Positions 41,842 to 50,811 of a DNA stretch of 64,000 nt are shown one piece after another. The notes beneath the pieces are model-generated. The model did not search any database and was not told where the DNA came from. It saw only the letters and a program-made list of their open reading frames with translations. The position numbers and the translations under genes are program-made. The stretch is taken from the NCBI GenBank assembly GCA_963702685.1, contig CAVPDQ010000005.1, positions 124,001 through 188,000 of the forward strand, read 5' to 3'. Position 1 is the stretch's first letter. Each line of letters begins with the position of its first letter. Source of the DNA: AP-15 sp963702685 (GTDB lineage: Bacteria; Pseudomonadota; Alphaproteobacteria; ATCC43930; CGMCC-115725).

Positions 41842-44216
41842 GCGTAATGGCGGCAGTCGAGCTGGCGGTTCAGCAGCCGCTCGCGGGCGTGCGAGCCGCG
41901 TGCGCGCAGCGACGGCACGCGGTCGATCGCATCGATCGCCAAGGTATAGCGGTCGACCTGGTTCTGGATCGCCAGCTCCATCGGCGTGTTGATATTGCCG
42001 CGCTCCTTGTAGCCGCGCACATGCAGATTGTCATGGTTGTGGCGGCGGTAGGTCAGCCGGTGAATAAGCCAGGGATAGGCGTGGAAGTTGAAGATGATTG
42101 GCTTATTGGCGGTGAACAGGGCATCGAATTCGTGGTCCGTCATCCCGTGCGGATGCTCGGTGCTCGGCACCAGCCGGAACAAATCGACGACATTGACAAA
42201 GCGCAATTTCAACTCGGGAAAGTGCCGGCGGAGCATGGCGGTGGCGGCCAAGGCTTCCATCGTCGCGATGTCGCCGCAGCTCGCCATCACCAGATCGGGC
42301 TCGGCATCCTGGTCGCTGCTGGCCCAATCCCAGATGCCCGCACCCTTGGTGCAATGCTTGGTCGCGGCATCGATGTCGAGATATAGGAGATGCGGCTGCT
42401 TGTCGGCGACGATGACATTCACGTAGTTGCTGCTCTTGAGGCAGTGGTCGGCGACCGACAGCAGGCAATTCGCGTCGGGCGGCAAATAGATGCGGGTGAC
42501 ACTCGGGCTTTTGTTGGCGACGACATCGAGAAACCCAGGGTCTTGATGGGTAAACCCGTTATGGTCCTGGCGCCACACGGTCGAGGTGATCAGCAGGTTG
42601 AGCGAGGCGATGTCGGCGCGCCACGGCAATTCGTTGCACTTTTCCAGCCACTTTGCATGCTGGTTGAACATCGAATCGATGACATGGACAAAGGCTTCAT
42701 AAGTTGAAAAAAAGCCGTGCCGGCCGGTCAGGAGGTAGCCTTCGAGCCAGCCTTCCAAGGTGTGCTCGCTGAGCATTTCCATGACCCGGCCGTCGGGCGC
42801 CAGCTCGCCACCATCGGCATCCTCGGGAAAGTATTCGCCGAGCCAGACCTTTTTGGTGACCTCGTAGAGCGCAGTCAGCCGGTTGGAGGCGTTCTCGTCC
42901 GGGCTGAGCACGCGAAAATTGCTCGGGTTGCGCCGCGCGATATCGCGCAGAAAGCGGCCGAGGAGTTCGGTCGGCCCCGCTTCGCTGGTGCCCGGCTTCT
43001 CGACCGGGACCGCGTAATCGCGAAATGCCGGCAAGCGCAGCGCTTGCCGCAAAAGCCCGCCATTGGCGTGGCGGCTCGCTCCCATCCTGCGCGCGCCCTC
43101 GGGCGCCAATTCACGAAGCTCCGGCACCAGGCGGCCCTTTTCGTCGAACAGCTCCTGCGGGCGGTAGCTGCGCAGCCATTCTTCGAGCATCGCCAGATGC
43201 TGGGGGTTCTCGTGCAGTTCCGCCAACGGCACCTGGTGGGCGCGCCAGAATCCCTCGACCTTGTGCCCATCGACCTCTTTGGGGCCGGTCCATCCCTTCA
43301 GGCTGCGCAGGATCACCATCGGCCAGCGCGGCCGCGCCGGCGCCGCAGCTGCCCGGCGCGCCTCCTGCTGGATGCGGCGGATTTCCGTGACGCAATGCTC
43401 GAGCGTCGCGGCCATCGCCTGGTGCATGCTGTCGAGATCGGAGCCTTCGACGAAATAGGGCTCATAGCCGTAGCCGCGGAACAGAAATTCGAGCTCCTGG
43501 TGGGTGATGCGGGCGAGGATCGTCGGATTGGCGATCTTGTATCCGTTCAAGTGCAAAACCGGCAGCACCGCCCCGTCGCGCGCCGGGTTCAGGAATTTGT
43601 TCGAATGCCAAGCGGTCGCGAGCGGACCGGTTTCGGCTTCCCCGTCGCCGACCATCACGGCTGCGATCAGGTCCGGATTGTCGAAAGCGGCGCCATAGGC
43701 GTGCGAAACGGAATAGCCGAGCTCGCCGCCTTCGTGGATCGAGCCGGGCAGCTCGGGCGTGCAATGGCTGCCGATGCCGCCCGGAAACGAGAACTGCTTG
43801 AACAGCTGCCGCAGCCCATCCTCGTCTTCAGAAATATTGGTGTAGATCTCGGAATAGGCGCCCTCCAGATAGACGTTGGACAATAGGGCCGGCGCGCCGT
43901 GCCCCGGCCCGGCGAGAAAGATCACGTCGAGGTCGAATTTCTTGATCAGGCGGTTGAGGTGGACATAGACGAGGCTCATGCCGGGGTCGGAGCCCCAATG
44001 GCCGAGCAGCCGCCGCTTGACGTGCTCGGGCCTCAGCGGCTCGCGCAGCAGCGGGTTGTCGCGCAGGTAGATCATCCCCGCCGACAGAAAAAGCGTCGCC
44101 TGCCAATAGGCTTCGATCCGCTTCAGCTCGTCCGGCGCCAACGGGTTGCCTGCGATCGTAGAGCGCGCCGGGCCATAGGCGCTGATCGACCGGCTTTGGG
44201 CGACATTTGTGCTCAT
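41787..44216 (-). CDS. xfp: Phosphoketolase
   Basis: 809 residues from the ATG at 44216, which follows GGAGGG; an upstream TTG/ATG at 44261 is less likely. TPP-dependent phosphoketolase features: LLGHWGSDPGMSLVYVHLNR, FLAGPGHGAPALLSNVYLEG, HEGGELGYSVSHAYGAAFDN, and the TPP/Mg motif VGDGEAETGPLATAWHSNKF; ending in ARERLLNRQLDCRHYAYEHG. It splits xylulose-5-phosphate and/or fructose-6-phosphate with phosphate to acetyl phosphate plus an aldose phosphate. No acetate kinase or phosphotransacetylase is adjacent. The nearby glycogen genes would supply sugar phosphates. Confidence 0.96.
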   Translation of the reverse strand: MSTNVAQSRSISAYGPARSTIAGNPLAPDELKRIEAYWQATLFLSAGMIYLRDNPLLREPLRPEHVKRRLLGHWGSDPGMSLVYVHLNRLIKKFDLDVIFLAGPGHGAPALLSNVYLEGAYSEIYTNISEDEDGLRQLFKQFSFPGGIGSHCTPELPGSIHEGGELGYSVSHAYGAAFDNPDLIAAVMVGDGEAETGPLATAWHSNKFLNPARDGAVLPVLHLNGYKIANPTILARITHQELEFLFRGYGYEPYFVEGSDLDSMHQAMAATLEHCVTEIRRIQQEARRAAAAPARPRWPMVILRSLKGWTGPKEVDGHKVEGFWRAHQVPLAELHENPQHLAMLEEWLRSYRPQELFDEKGRLVPELRELAPEGARRMGASRHANGGLLRQALRLPAFRDYAVPVEKPGTSEAGPTELLGRFLRDIARRNPSNFRVLSPDENASNRLTALYEVTKKVWLGEYFPEDADGGELAPDGRVMEMLSEHTLEGWLEGYLLTGRHGFFSTYEAFVHVIDSMFNQHAKWLEKCNELPWRADIASLNLLITSTVWRQDHNGFTHQDPGFLDVVANKSPSVTRIYLPPDANCLLSVADHCLKSSNYVNVIVADKQPHLLYLDIDAATKHCTKGAGIWDWASSDQDAEPDLVMASCGDIATMEALAATAMLRRHFPELKLRFVNVVDLFRLVPSTEHPHGMTDHEFDALFTANKPIIFNFHAYPWLIHRLTYRRHNHDNLHVRGYKERGNINTPMELAIQNQVDRYTLAIDAIDRVPSLRARGSHARERLLNRQLDCRHYAYEHGIDMPEDTAWKWPL

Positions 44217-44537
44217 CGATCCCTCCGAACAGCGCTTTTGCGGGATTTGTGCGTTATGCACGAATGTTCGCCGGCGTTTCCTTTGGCAGTCAATTCCTTC
44301 CGGGTCGGCAGACCGGTTTGCGGCGGATCATGCCCGACGCTGCTGCGCGGGACAACAGCACCGGCGGCTGAAGAAACAGCTGGCCCCGTCCCGCCACTTT
44401 TTCTGCGGGCTGGATCGGGATTGAAAGCGCCCCGAGGCCGTTCCCGCTTAGAAATCTGTCGACCGAAACAGGCGGCGCGGCCGGTATACAGTTTCCGTAC
44501 GACTGAGTGGGGGAGCTGGCCGCTCCGGGAGATGCAA

Positions 44538-45402
44538 ATGATCGAGATGGTGATCCCGCAGCGCCGGCGGAGCCTCGGCGGTTTCGAGGTCGGCCGTGTG
44601 CTGCCGTTTGCCGGGCGGCGCATGATCGGACCCTTTGTCTTTTTCGACCATATGGGTCCGCTCGATATGCTGCCGGGCGTGTCTCGCGCAGTCGATGTGC
44701 GCCCGCATCCGCATATCGGCCTGTCGACCGTGACCTATCTTTTTTCCGGCGAAATCGTGCACCGCGACAGTGTCGGCTCCGAGCAGGCGATCCGCCCGGG
44801 CGAGGTGAACTGGATGGTCGCCGGGCGCGGCATCACCCATTCCGAGCGCTTTGAGCGGGCGCGGCGCGAGGGCGACCGTCTTCACGGCATCCAGGCCTGG
44901 GTGGCGCTGCCGCAGGCGGATGAGGAGACAGAGCCCGGCTTCAGCCATCACGACGGCGACGGATTTGCCGGCTTGGCGCGATGGCGGCGTCCGGGGCCGG
45001 CTGATCGCCGGCGAGGCTTTCGGCCTGCGGGCAGGGGTCAAAACCCATTCGCCGCTGTTCTACGCCCATCTCGAGATGGATAGAGGTGCACGGGCAGCGA
45101 TCCCCGAGCAGCCCGAACGCGCGCTCTATATCGCCGCTGGCGCGGTCGACGCGAGCAGTCAGCGTTACGGGGCGGGTCAGATGCTGGTGCTCGGGCCGGG
45201 CCCGGAAAGCGTCACGGCAACCGAGCCGGCGATCGTCATGCTGCTCGGCGGCGAGAGGCTCGGCGAGCGGTTTCTTGATTGGAATTTCGTTTCGTCCTCG
45301 CGCGAGCGGATCGAAGAGGCCAAGGCGGATTGGCGGGCCGGACGCATGAAATTGCCCGATCTCGACCATGACGAATTCATTCCGCTGCCCGAGAACCCTT
45401 AA
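44538..45402 (+). pseudogene. Pirin-family protein, one frameshift (likely a sequence error)
   Basis: The N-terminal cupin is clear: FEVGRVLPFAGRRMIGPFVF, the metal-binding RPHPHIGLSTVTYLF and GRGITHSERFE (His, His, His and Glu ligands as in human pirin). The frame breaks at about 44961; removing one G of ACGGAT gives GDDLPAWRDGGVRGRLIAGE and continues through the C-terminal cupin (HLEMDRGARAAIPEQPERAL to MLLGGERLGERFLDWNFVSS) to TAA at 45400. The corrected length is 287 residues, normal for pirins. Pirins are Fe-cupins; some are quercetinases and others redox sensors. Start ATG 44538 is best spaced from GGGAG; ATG 44532 is an alternative. Confidence 0.85.
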
Positions 45403-45421
45403 CGCCGGAGGCGGACCGCCG

Positions 45422-46567
45422 ATGCCTGACACGCGAGCCGCGCCGGAGATCGATCCCGGCCCGACGCCGGCACCGATCCTGCAGCGGGACATTCCGCCGC
45501 CGCCGGTGCGGCAGCGCCGCTGGCGCGAGCACGTCGTGCGCATTGCGGTGCTCGCTGCGGCCGGGGTGATCGTCGTCCTCTTTGCGACGCAATGGGACCG
45601 CTGGGTCGGCGGCAGCACGCGGCAAGTCACCGACGACGCCTATATCCAGAGCGACATCACACCGCTCAGCGCCAAGGTGGCGGGTTATGTGCGCGAGGTT
45701 GCGGTCGACGATTTCGACCGCGTCAAGGCCGGCCAGCTCCTGGTCCGGATCGAGGCCGACGATTTCCGCGCCCGCGTCGCCCAGGCCGAGGCCGAGCTGG
45801 CCGGCGCCGAGGCCGCGATCCAGAACCTCAAATCGCGCAAGCAGGCGCAGCATGCCGCGGTCGCAGAGGCTGAGGATGCCGTCGCGGCGACCGAGGCCGA
45901 CGTCGTGCGCACGCGACAAGAAGCGGTCCGGCAGCAAAAGCTCCTCGCCACCGGCTTCGGCACGGAGCAGGTCGTCGAGCAGGCCGATGCCGCGGCTCGG
46001 CGCTTTGCCGCAACCTTGGCCAGCACTCAGGCCGCGCTTGCCAAAGAGCAACGGCAAATGGCGGTGCTCGATACCGAGGAAGCGGAATTGCGCGCCGCTG
46101 CAAAGGCAAAGCAAGCGGCGCTCGACCTCGCCAAGATCAACCTCGGCTACACCCGCATCGCCGCCCCGGTCGATGGCATGGTCAGCGAGCGCCGCGTCTA
46201 TCGCGGCCAATATGTGCATGAAGGGGCCGAGGTGATCTCGGTCGTGCCGCTCGCCAATGTCTGGGTCATCGCCAATTACAAGGAAACCCAGCTGACCCAT
46301 GTCGCGATCGGGCAGCGCGCCGAGCTCCGCGTCGATACCTTTCCGGGGCACGTGATCGGCGCGATGGTCGCATCGATCTCGCCGGCGAGCGGTTCGCAGT
46401 TCAGCCTCCTGCCGCCGGACAACGCCACCGGCAACTTTACCAAGGTGGTGCAGCGCATCCCGGTCAAATTGCGGATCAACCCCGACAACCCGCTCGCCGG
46501 CCACCTGCTTCCGGGGATGTCGGTCGAGGCGACGATCCTGACCGATACCACCCCGCCGCCGCCGTGA
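45422..46567 (+). CDS. HlyD/EmrA-type membrane fusion protein
   Basis: 381 residues from the ATG at 45422. One membrane segment (VVRIAVLAAAGVIVVLFATQ, 38-58) precedes the biotinyl-lipoyl-like half (DDAYIQSDITPLSAKVAGYV), a long coiled-coil hairpin (about 110-230, Ala/Glu/Gln-rich) and the second lipoyl half with YTRIAAPVDGMVSERRVYRG. The C-terminus ends in a Pro run. It bridges the inner-membrane pump and an outer-membrane channel. The stop overlaps the GTG of the MFS pump gene, so the pair forms an EmrAB-like exporter. Confidence 0.92.
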   Translation: MPDTRAAPEIDPGPTPAPILQRDIPPPPVRQRRWREHVVRIAVLAAAGVIVVLFATQWDRWVGGSTRQVTDDAYIQSDITPLSAKVAGYVREVAVDDFDRVKAGQLLVRIEADDFRARVAQAEAELAGAEAAIQNLKSRKQAQHAAVAEAEDAVAATEADVVRTRQEAVRQQKLLATGFGTEQVVEQADAAARRFAATLASTQAALAKEQRQMAVLDTEEAELRAAAKAKQAALDLAKINLGYTRIAAPVDGMVSERRVYRGQYVHEGAEVISVVPLANVWVIANYKETQLTHVAIGQRAELRVDTFPGHVIGAMVASISPASGSQFSLLPPDNATGNFTKVVQRIPVKLRINPDNPLAGHLLPGMSVEATILTDTTPPPP

Positions 46568-48162
46568 CCGCAGCAACCGCCGCAGCGGCGCCGCAACACC
46601 CTTTGGCCGCCACCGGACGCTGCGACTATCCGCTGATCGGTGTCGGCGCGGTAATTCTCGGGGCGTTTATCTCGAGCCTCAACGCGCGGATCACGACCTT
46701 CGGGCTGGCCGACATTCGCGGCGGGCTCGGTCTCGGTTTTGACGAGGGGTCGTGGGTTGCGACAGTGTTCTTTGCCGCGCAGATGGTGGTGACCCCGGCG
46801 GCGGCGTGGATGAGCACGGTGCTGAGCACCCGCCGGGTGCTGCTGTGGACCGGCGCCGTTTTCACGATCGGCTCGGCGCTGCCGCCCTTTGTGCACGATT
46901 TTTCCACGCTGATTGCGGTGCAGCTGGTGCGCGGCCTCGCGGTCGGGGCGTTTATTCCGGCGGCATTGGGCTTTGTGCTGCGCAGCCTGGCACCGCGCTG
47001 GTGGATTTGGGGGATCGCCGCTTACGCATTCCGTTTTGTGTTCTCGCAGAATATCGGCGGCGCGATCGAGGGCTGGTACTCCGAAAGCGGGCATTGGCAG
47101 TGGATTTTCTGGCAAAGCGCGTTGATGACGCCGCTGATGGTGGCGCTCGCCGCGATCGCGATGCCGCGGCGTCCGGTCGACCGCGAGCTGCTCGGCCGCA
47201 CCGATTGGGCGGGCATCGTCTATGCGGGGCTCGGCTTTGGGCTGATTTATGCCGCGATCGACCAGGGCAACCGGCTCGACTGGTTCAATTCCGGTGTGGT
47301 CTGGGGGCTGATGCTGGGAGGCGGGGTGCTGGTCGTCGCCTTTTTTGTGCAAGAGCGGCGGTCTGCCTATCCGCTGATCCACCTGCCGGTGCTGGCCCAG
47401 CCGAACGTCGCGGTCCCGGCCCTGCTGATCTCGATCTACGGGTTCGGAGCGACCGCGACCAGCTATGTCCTGCCCGATTTCCTGACCCGGATCCAGGGCC
47501 TGCGCGCGTTGCAGATCGGCGATGTGCTGAACTGGATCGCGCTGCCGCAAATCGTGCTGGTCCCGCTGACCGCGCTTTCTCTCAAACGGGTGGATGCCCG
47601 CTTGCTGCTGGTTTGCGGCTTCTCGCTGATCTCGATCGCAAGCTGGATGGATACCGGGCTGACCCATGATTGGGCCGGCGGCGATTTTATCCTCTCGCAA
47701 TGCGTCGCGGCGGTCGGGCTGGCGTTCGGCATCACCGCCCTCGTCACCTTCGCGATCGCCAACATCACCCCCGCCCAGGCAGCAGCTATCGCCGCCACAA
47801 TTCAGATCGCGCGGCTCCTCGGCACCGAGCTCGGCTCCGGTGTGATCCAGACTTTTGTGCGGGTGCGCGAGCAGCTCCACTCGAACCTGATCGGGCTGCA
47901 TGTGGTATCCGGCTCGGTCGCCGCGGAAACGGCGACCACCCAGCTCGCGGGCCCGTTTGGCGCCCGTTCGGTCGGCGCTGGCGACGCCATGCTCCAAGGA
48001 ACGGCGATCCTCGCCAGCCGGGTCACGCGCGAAGCTTATGTTCTGGCCTATATCGACGCGTTTTGGCTGGTCGCCTGGGTCTCGGTGCTGGGCATCCTGC
48101 TCGTCGCGCTGCTGCGCACGCCGCCGCCCAACCCTTTGACCCCGCCCCGCATCGACTTGTGA
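46564..48162 (+). CDS. DHA2-family MFS multidrug exporter, EmrB-like
   Basis: 532 residues from GTG 46564, overlapping the upstream TGA. Fourteen or so membrane segments are expected; visible DHA2 features are GFDEGSWVATVFFAAQMVVT (near residue 60), VQLVRGLAVGAFIPAALGFV, FRFVFSQNIGGAIEGWY, and the central extra pair of helices. Unlike classical EmrB it has NARITTFGLADIRGGLG in helix 1 rather than DxTIVNVALP, so it belongs to a divergent subgroup. Proton-driven drug or acid export is inferred. Confidence 0.9.
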   Translation: MTAATAAAAPQHPLAATGRCDYPLIGVGAVILGAFISSLNARITTFGLADIRGGLGLGFDEGSWVATVFFAAQMVVTPAAAWMSTVLSTRRVLLWTGAVFTIGSALPPFVHDFSTLIAVQLVRGLAVGAFIPAALGFVLRSLAPRWWIWGIAAYAFRFVFSQNIGGAIEGWYSESGHWQWIFWQSALMTPLMVALAAIAMPRRPVDRELLGRTDWAGIVYAGLGFGLIYAAIDQGNRLDWFNSGVVWGLMLGGGVLVVAFFVQERRSAYPLIHLPVLAQPNVAVPALLISIYGFGATATSYVLPDFLTRIQGLRALQIGDVLNWIALPQIVLVPLTALSLKRVDARLLLVCGFSLISIASWMDTGLTHDWAGGDFILSQCVAAVGLAFGITALVTFAIANITPAQAAAIAATIQIARLLGTELGSGVIQTFVRVREQLHSNLIGLHVVSGSVAAETATTQLAGPFGARSVGAGDAMLQGTAILASRVTREAYVLAYIDAFWLVAWVSVLGILLVALLRTPPPNPLTPPRIDL

Positions 48163-48237
48163 GGATGCTCAGGGTGCGCGCGGATCGCCACGCGACCGGA
48201 CGGCGTCGGGCGATTTCGGATTCAGCGGAGGAAATCC

Positions 48238-50763
48238 ATGTCGGGCGAAGCGGATAGGGGCTACGAGCAAAGACCGGATCGCCCCTCTGCGGCATCGGAA
48301 ATCAATCCCGAGCTGCTCGAGCAGTATGGCTGCGGCCCGATACGGTTTTCCGGGGTGGGCGACGGTCTCTATGAGCGTCACCTGCTGTTCGACGACATCG
48401 TCGATCCGAATGCTGCCGGACGACACGCGCGGTTTCGCGCTGTTGCTCATTCGGCAAGAGACGTTCTGGCACAGCGTTGGGTGCGGACCGAATCTACTTA
48501 TGAGAAAGAGAACCCGAAGAGAATATATTATCTGTCGATGGAGTTTCTTATCGGGCGGACGCTGAATAACAACATTATCAATCTGTTGCTGGAGCCGGCG
48601 GTGCTGCGGGCGGTCGAGCGCCATAATTTGAATTGGCAGGAGCTGCTCGACGAGGAGCCGGATGCGGGGCTGGGCAATGGCGGCCTCGGGCGCCTCGCCG
48701 CCTGTTTCCTCGATTCAATGGCGACGATGCAGCTTCCGGCGATGGGCTACGGGCTGCGCTACGAATACGGCATCTTCAAGCAAGCGATCCGGGACGGCTG
48801 GCAGGTCGAGGAGCCGGACAACTGGCTGCGCGAGCCGGACCCGTGGGAGGTTTCCCGATCGAGCGAGCAGGTCGAAATCAAGCTCAACTGCTCGTTTGCG
48901 GTGCATGATTGCACCTTGCGGACTATCGTCGGCCAGCCTTCCACGCTGATCGGTCTGCCGTTTGACCGGCCGGTGGTCGGCTATGGCGGAAAAACCATCA
49001 ATACCCTGCGCCTATGGGCGGCCGCCGCGCCGAAATATTTCGATTTTCAGAAATTCAGCAGCGGCGATTTTGTTGCCGCGCTGGCCGGGACCTTGGCCGC
49101 CGAATCGTTGACGCGGGTCCTGTATCCCGACAATTCGACGAGCATCGGCCAGGCGCTGCGCTTTGTGCAGGAATATTTTCTCGTCGCCTGCTCTCTGGCC
49201 GACCTGGTGCGCCGTTTCCGCCGCAACAATACCGATTGGCTGGCATTTCCCGATCGGGTCGCGATCCAGATGAACGACACGCATCCGGCGATGGCGGTCC
49301 CGGAGCTGATGCGGATCCTGCTCGACGACGCCGGCCTCGGCTGGGATCAGGCGTGGCAGCTCACGCAGCAGAGCCTCGCCTACACCAACCACACGCTGCT
49401 GCCCGAAGCCCTCGAAAAATGGCCGCTCGCCTGGTTCGAGACGCTGCTGCCGCGCCACCTCGAAATCATCCGCGAGATCGACCGCCGCTTTAGCGACGAT
49501 GCTCGCGCGCGCTTTCCGGGAGACCCCGACCGGGTTGCCGGCATGGGGCTGGTGGAGCAGGGCTCCCAGCCCAGGGTCCGCATGGCGAACCTTGCCATTC
49601 TCGGCTCCCACAGCACCAACGGCGTCGCCGCGATCCACTCCGAATTGCTGCGGACAGTGACGGTCAAGGACTTGGCCGAAATGTTTCCGGAGCGTTTCAA
49701 CAACAAAACCAACGGCATCACCCCGCGACGCTGGCTGCGGCTCGCCAATCCCGGCCTGTCGCGAGCCATCGGCACCGCAATCGGCGATGGCTGGGTGACG
49801 GATCTGAGCCGGCTCGCCGAGCTGAAGCCGCTGGCGGATGATGCTGCGTTGCGCGATGCGGCCCGCCAAGCCAAGCATGACGCCAAGCTGCAATTTGCCG
49901 ATTGGTGCAAATCGACCTATCAGCAGACAATCGACCCCAATTCGATTTTCGATTGCCAGATCAAGCGGATTCACGAATACAAGCGGCAATTGCTGAACGT
50001 GCTGCGCATCATCGTTCTCTATAACCGGGCCCGTGAAAATCCAAATCTCGAAATCCCCGCACGCACTTTTTTCTTCGCCGGCAAGGCGGCGCCGGCCTAT
50101 CATTTGGCCAAGCTGATCATAAAGCTGATCAACAACCTGGCCGGCACGATCGATGGTGATCCGGCAATGCGCAACCGTCTCAAAGTCGTGTTTCTGCCGG
50201 ATTACAATGTTTCGCTGGCCGAGCGGCTGATCCCGGCCGCCGATGTCTCGAACCAGATTTCGACAGCCGGCTACGAGGCCAGCGGCACCAGCAACATGAA
50301 GTTTATGATGAATGGCGCGCTGACAATCGGCACACGCGACGGCGCCACCATCGAGATGGCGGAAGAGGCCGGCGAGGAAAACTTTTTTCTGTTTGGATTG
50401 AGCGCGCAGCAGGTCGCACAAAGCCGCGGCTGGTACGACCCGCATTGGCATTACGACAACGATCGGGAAGCGCGCGCCGCGCTGGACCTGATCGCCGCCA
50501 ACCATTTCAGCCGCTACGAGCCCGAGGTTTTTACGCCGATACACGACGCGCTGCTGGCGCAGGGCGACCACTATATGCATCTGGCGGACCTGCAATCCTA
50601 TCTCGACGCGGACCGGAGGCTGTGCGATCTTTATGCGGACGGCGAGGGGTGGGCGCGCACAGCCATCCTGAACATCGCCGGCTCCGGGAAATTCTCCAGC
50701 GACCGCGCCATCGGCCAGTATGCGAGCGAGATTTGGAACGCAAAGCCCTGTCCTGTCCCATAG
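48238..50763 (+). CDS. glgP: Glycogen/starch/alpha-glucan phosphorylase
   Basis: 841 residues. Conserved blocks: YYLSMEFLIGRTLNNNIINL, DAGLGNGGLGRLAACFLDSM, GYGLRYEYGIFKQ, QMNDTHPAMAVPELMRI, NGITPRRWLRLANPGLSRAI, and the PLP-lysine K688 in EASGTSNMKFMMNGALTIGT. It releases glucose-1-phosphate from the non-reducing ends of glycogen in the cytosol. The ATG at 48238 follows GCGGAGGA. It is first of four genes for glycogen breakdown. Three 18-bp repeats start at its stop codon. Confidence 0.97.
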   Translation: MSGEADRGYEQRPDRPSAASEINPELLEQYGCGPIRFSGVGDGLYERHLLFDDIVDPNAAGRHARFRAVAHSARDVLAQRWVRTESTYEKENPKRIYYLSMEFLIGRTLNNNIINLLLEPAVLRAVERHNLNWQELLDEEPDAGLGNGGLGRLAACFLDSMATMQLPAMGYGLRYEYGIFKQAIRDGWQVEEPDNWLREPDPWEVSRSSEQVEIKLNCSFAVHDCTLRTIVGQPSTLIGLPFDRPVVGYGGKTINTLRLWAAAAPKYFDFQKFSSGDFVAALAGTLAAESLTRVLYPDNSTSIGQALRFVQEYFLVACSLADLVRRFRRNNTDWLAFPDRVAIQMNDTHPAMAVPELMRILLDDAGLGWDQAWQLTQQSLAYTNHTLLPEALEKWPLAWFETLLPRHLEIIREIDRRFSDDARARFPGDPDRVAGMGLVEQGSQPRVRMANLAILGSHSTNGVAAIHSELLRTVTVKDLAEMFPERFNNKTNGITPRRWLRLANPGLSRAIGTAIGDGWVTDLSRLAELKPLADDAALRDAARQAKHDAKLQFADWCKSTYQQTIDPNSIFDCQIKRIHEYKRQLLNVLRIIVLYNRARENPNLEIPARTFFFAGKAAPAYHLAKLIIKLINNLAGTIDGDPAMRNRLKVVFLPDYNVSLAERLIPAADVSNQISTAGYEASGTSNMKFMMNGALTIGTRDGATIEMAEEAGEENFFLFGLSAQQVAQSRGWYDPHWHYDNDREARAALDLIAANHFSRYEPEVFTPIHDALLAQGDHYMHLADLQSYLDADRRLCDLYADGEGWARTAILNIAGSGKFSSDRAIGQYASEIWNAKPCPVP

Positions 50764-50811
50764 GAAAGCGCCGGTCCATAGAAAAGCGTCGGTGCATAGA
50801 AGGGTCTGGTG
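50758..50811. repeat. Three tandem 18-bp repeats between glgP and pgm
   Basis: CCATAGGAAAGCGCCGGT (50758-50775), CCATAGAAAAGCGTCGGT (50776-50793) and GCATAGAAGGGTCTGGTG (50794-50811) are three head-to-tail units of exactly 18 bp. They contain the glgP stop (TAG, 50761) and fill the whole spacer to the pgm ATG. The last unit supplies AGAAGGG as the likely ribosome-binding site of pgm. Confidence 0.75.
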
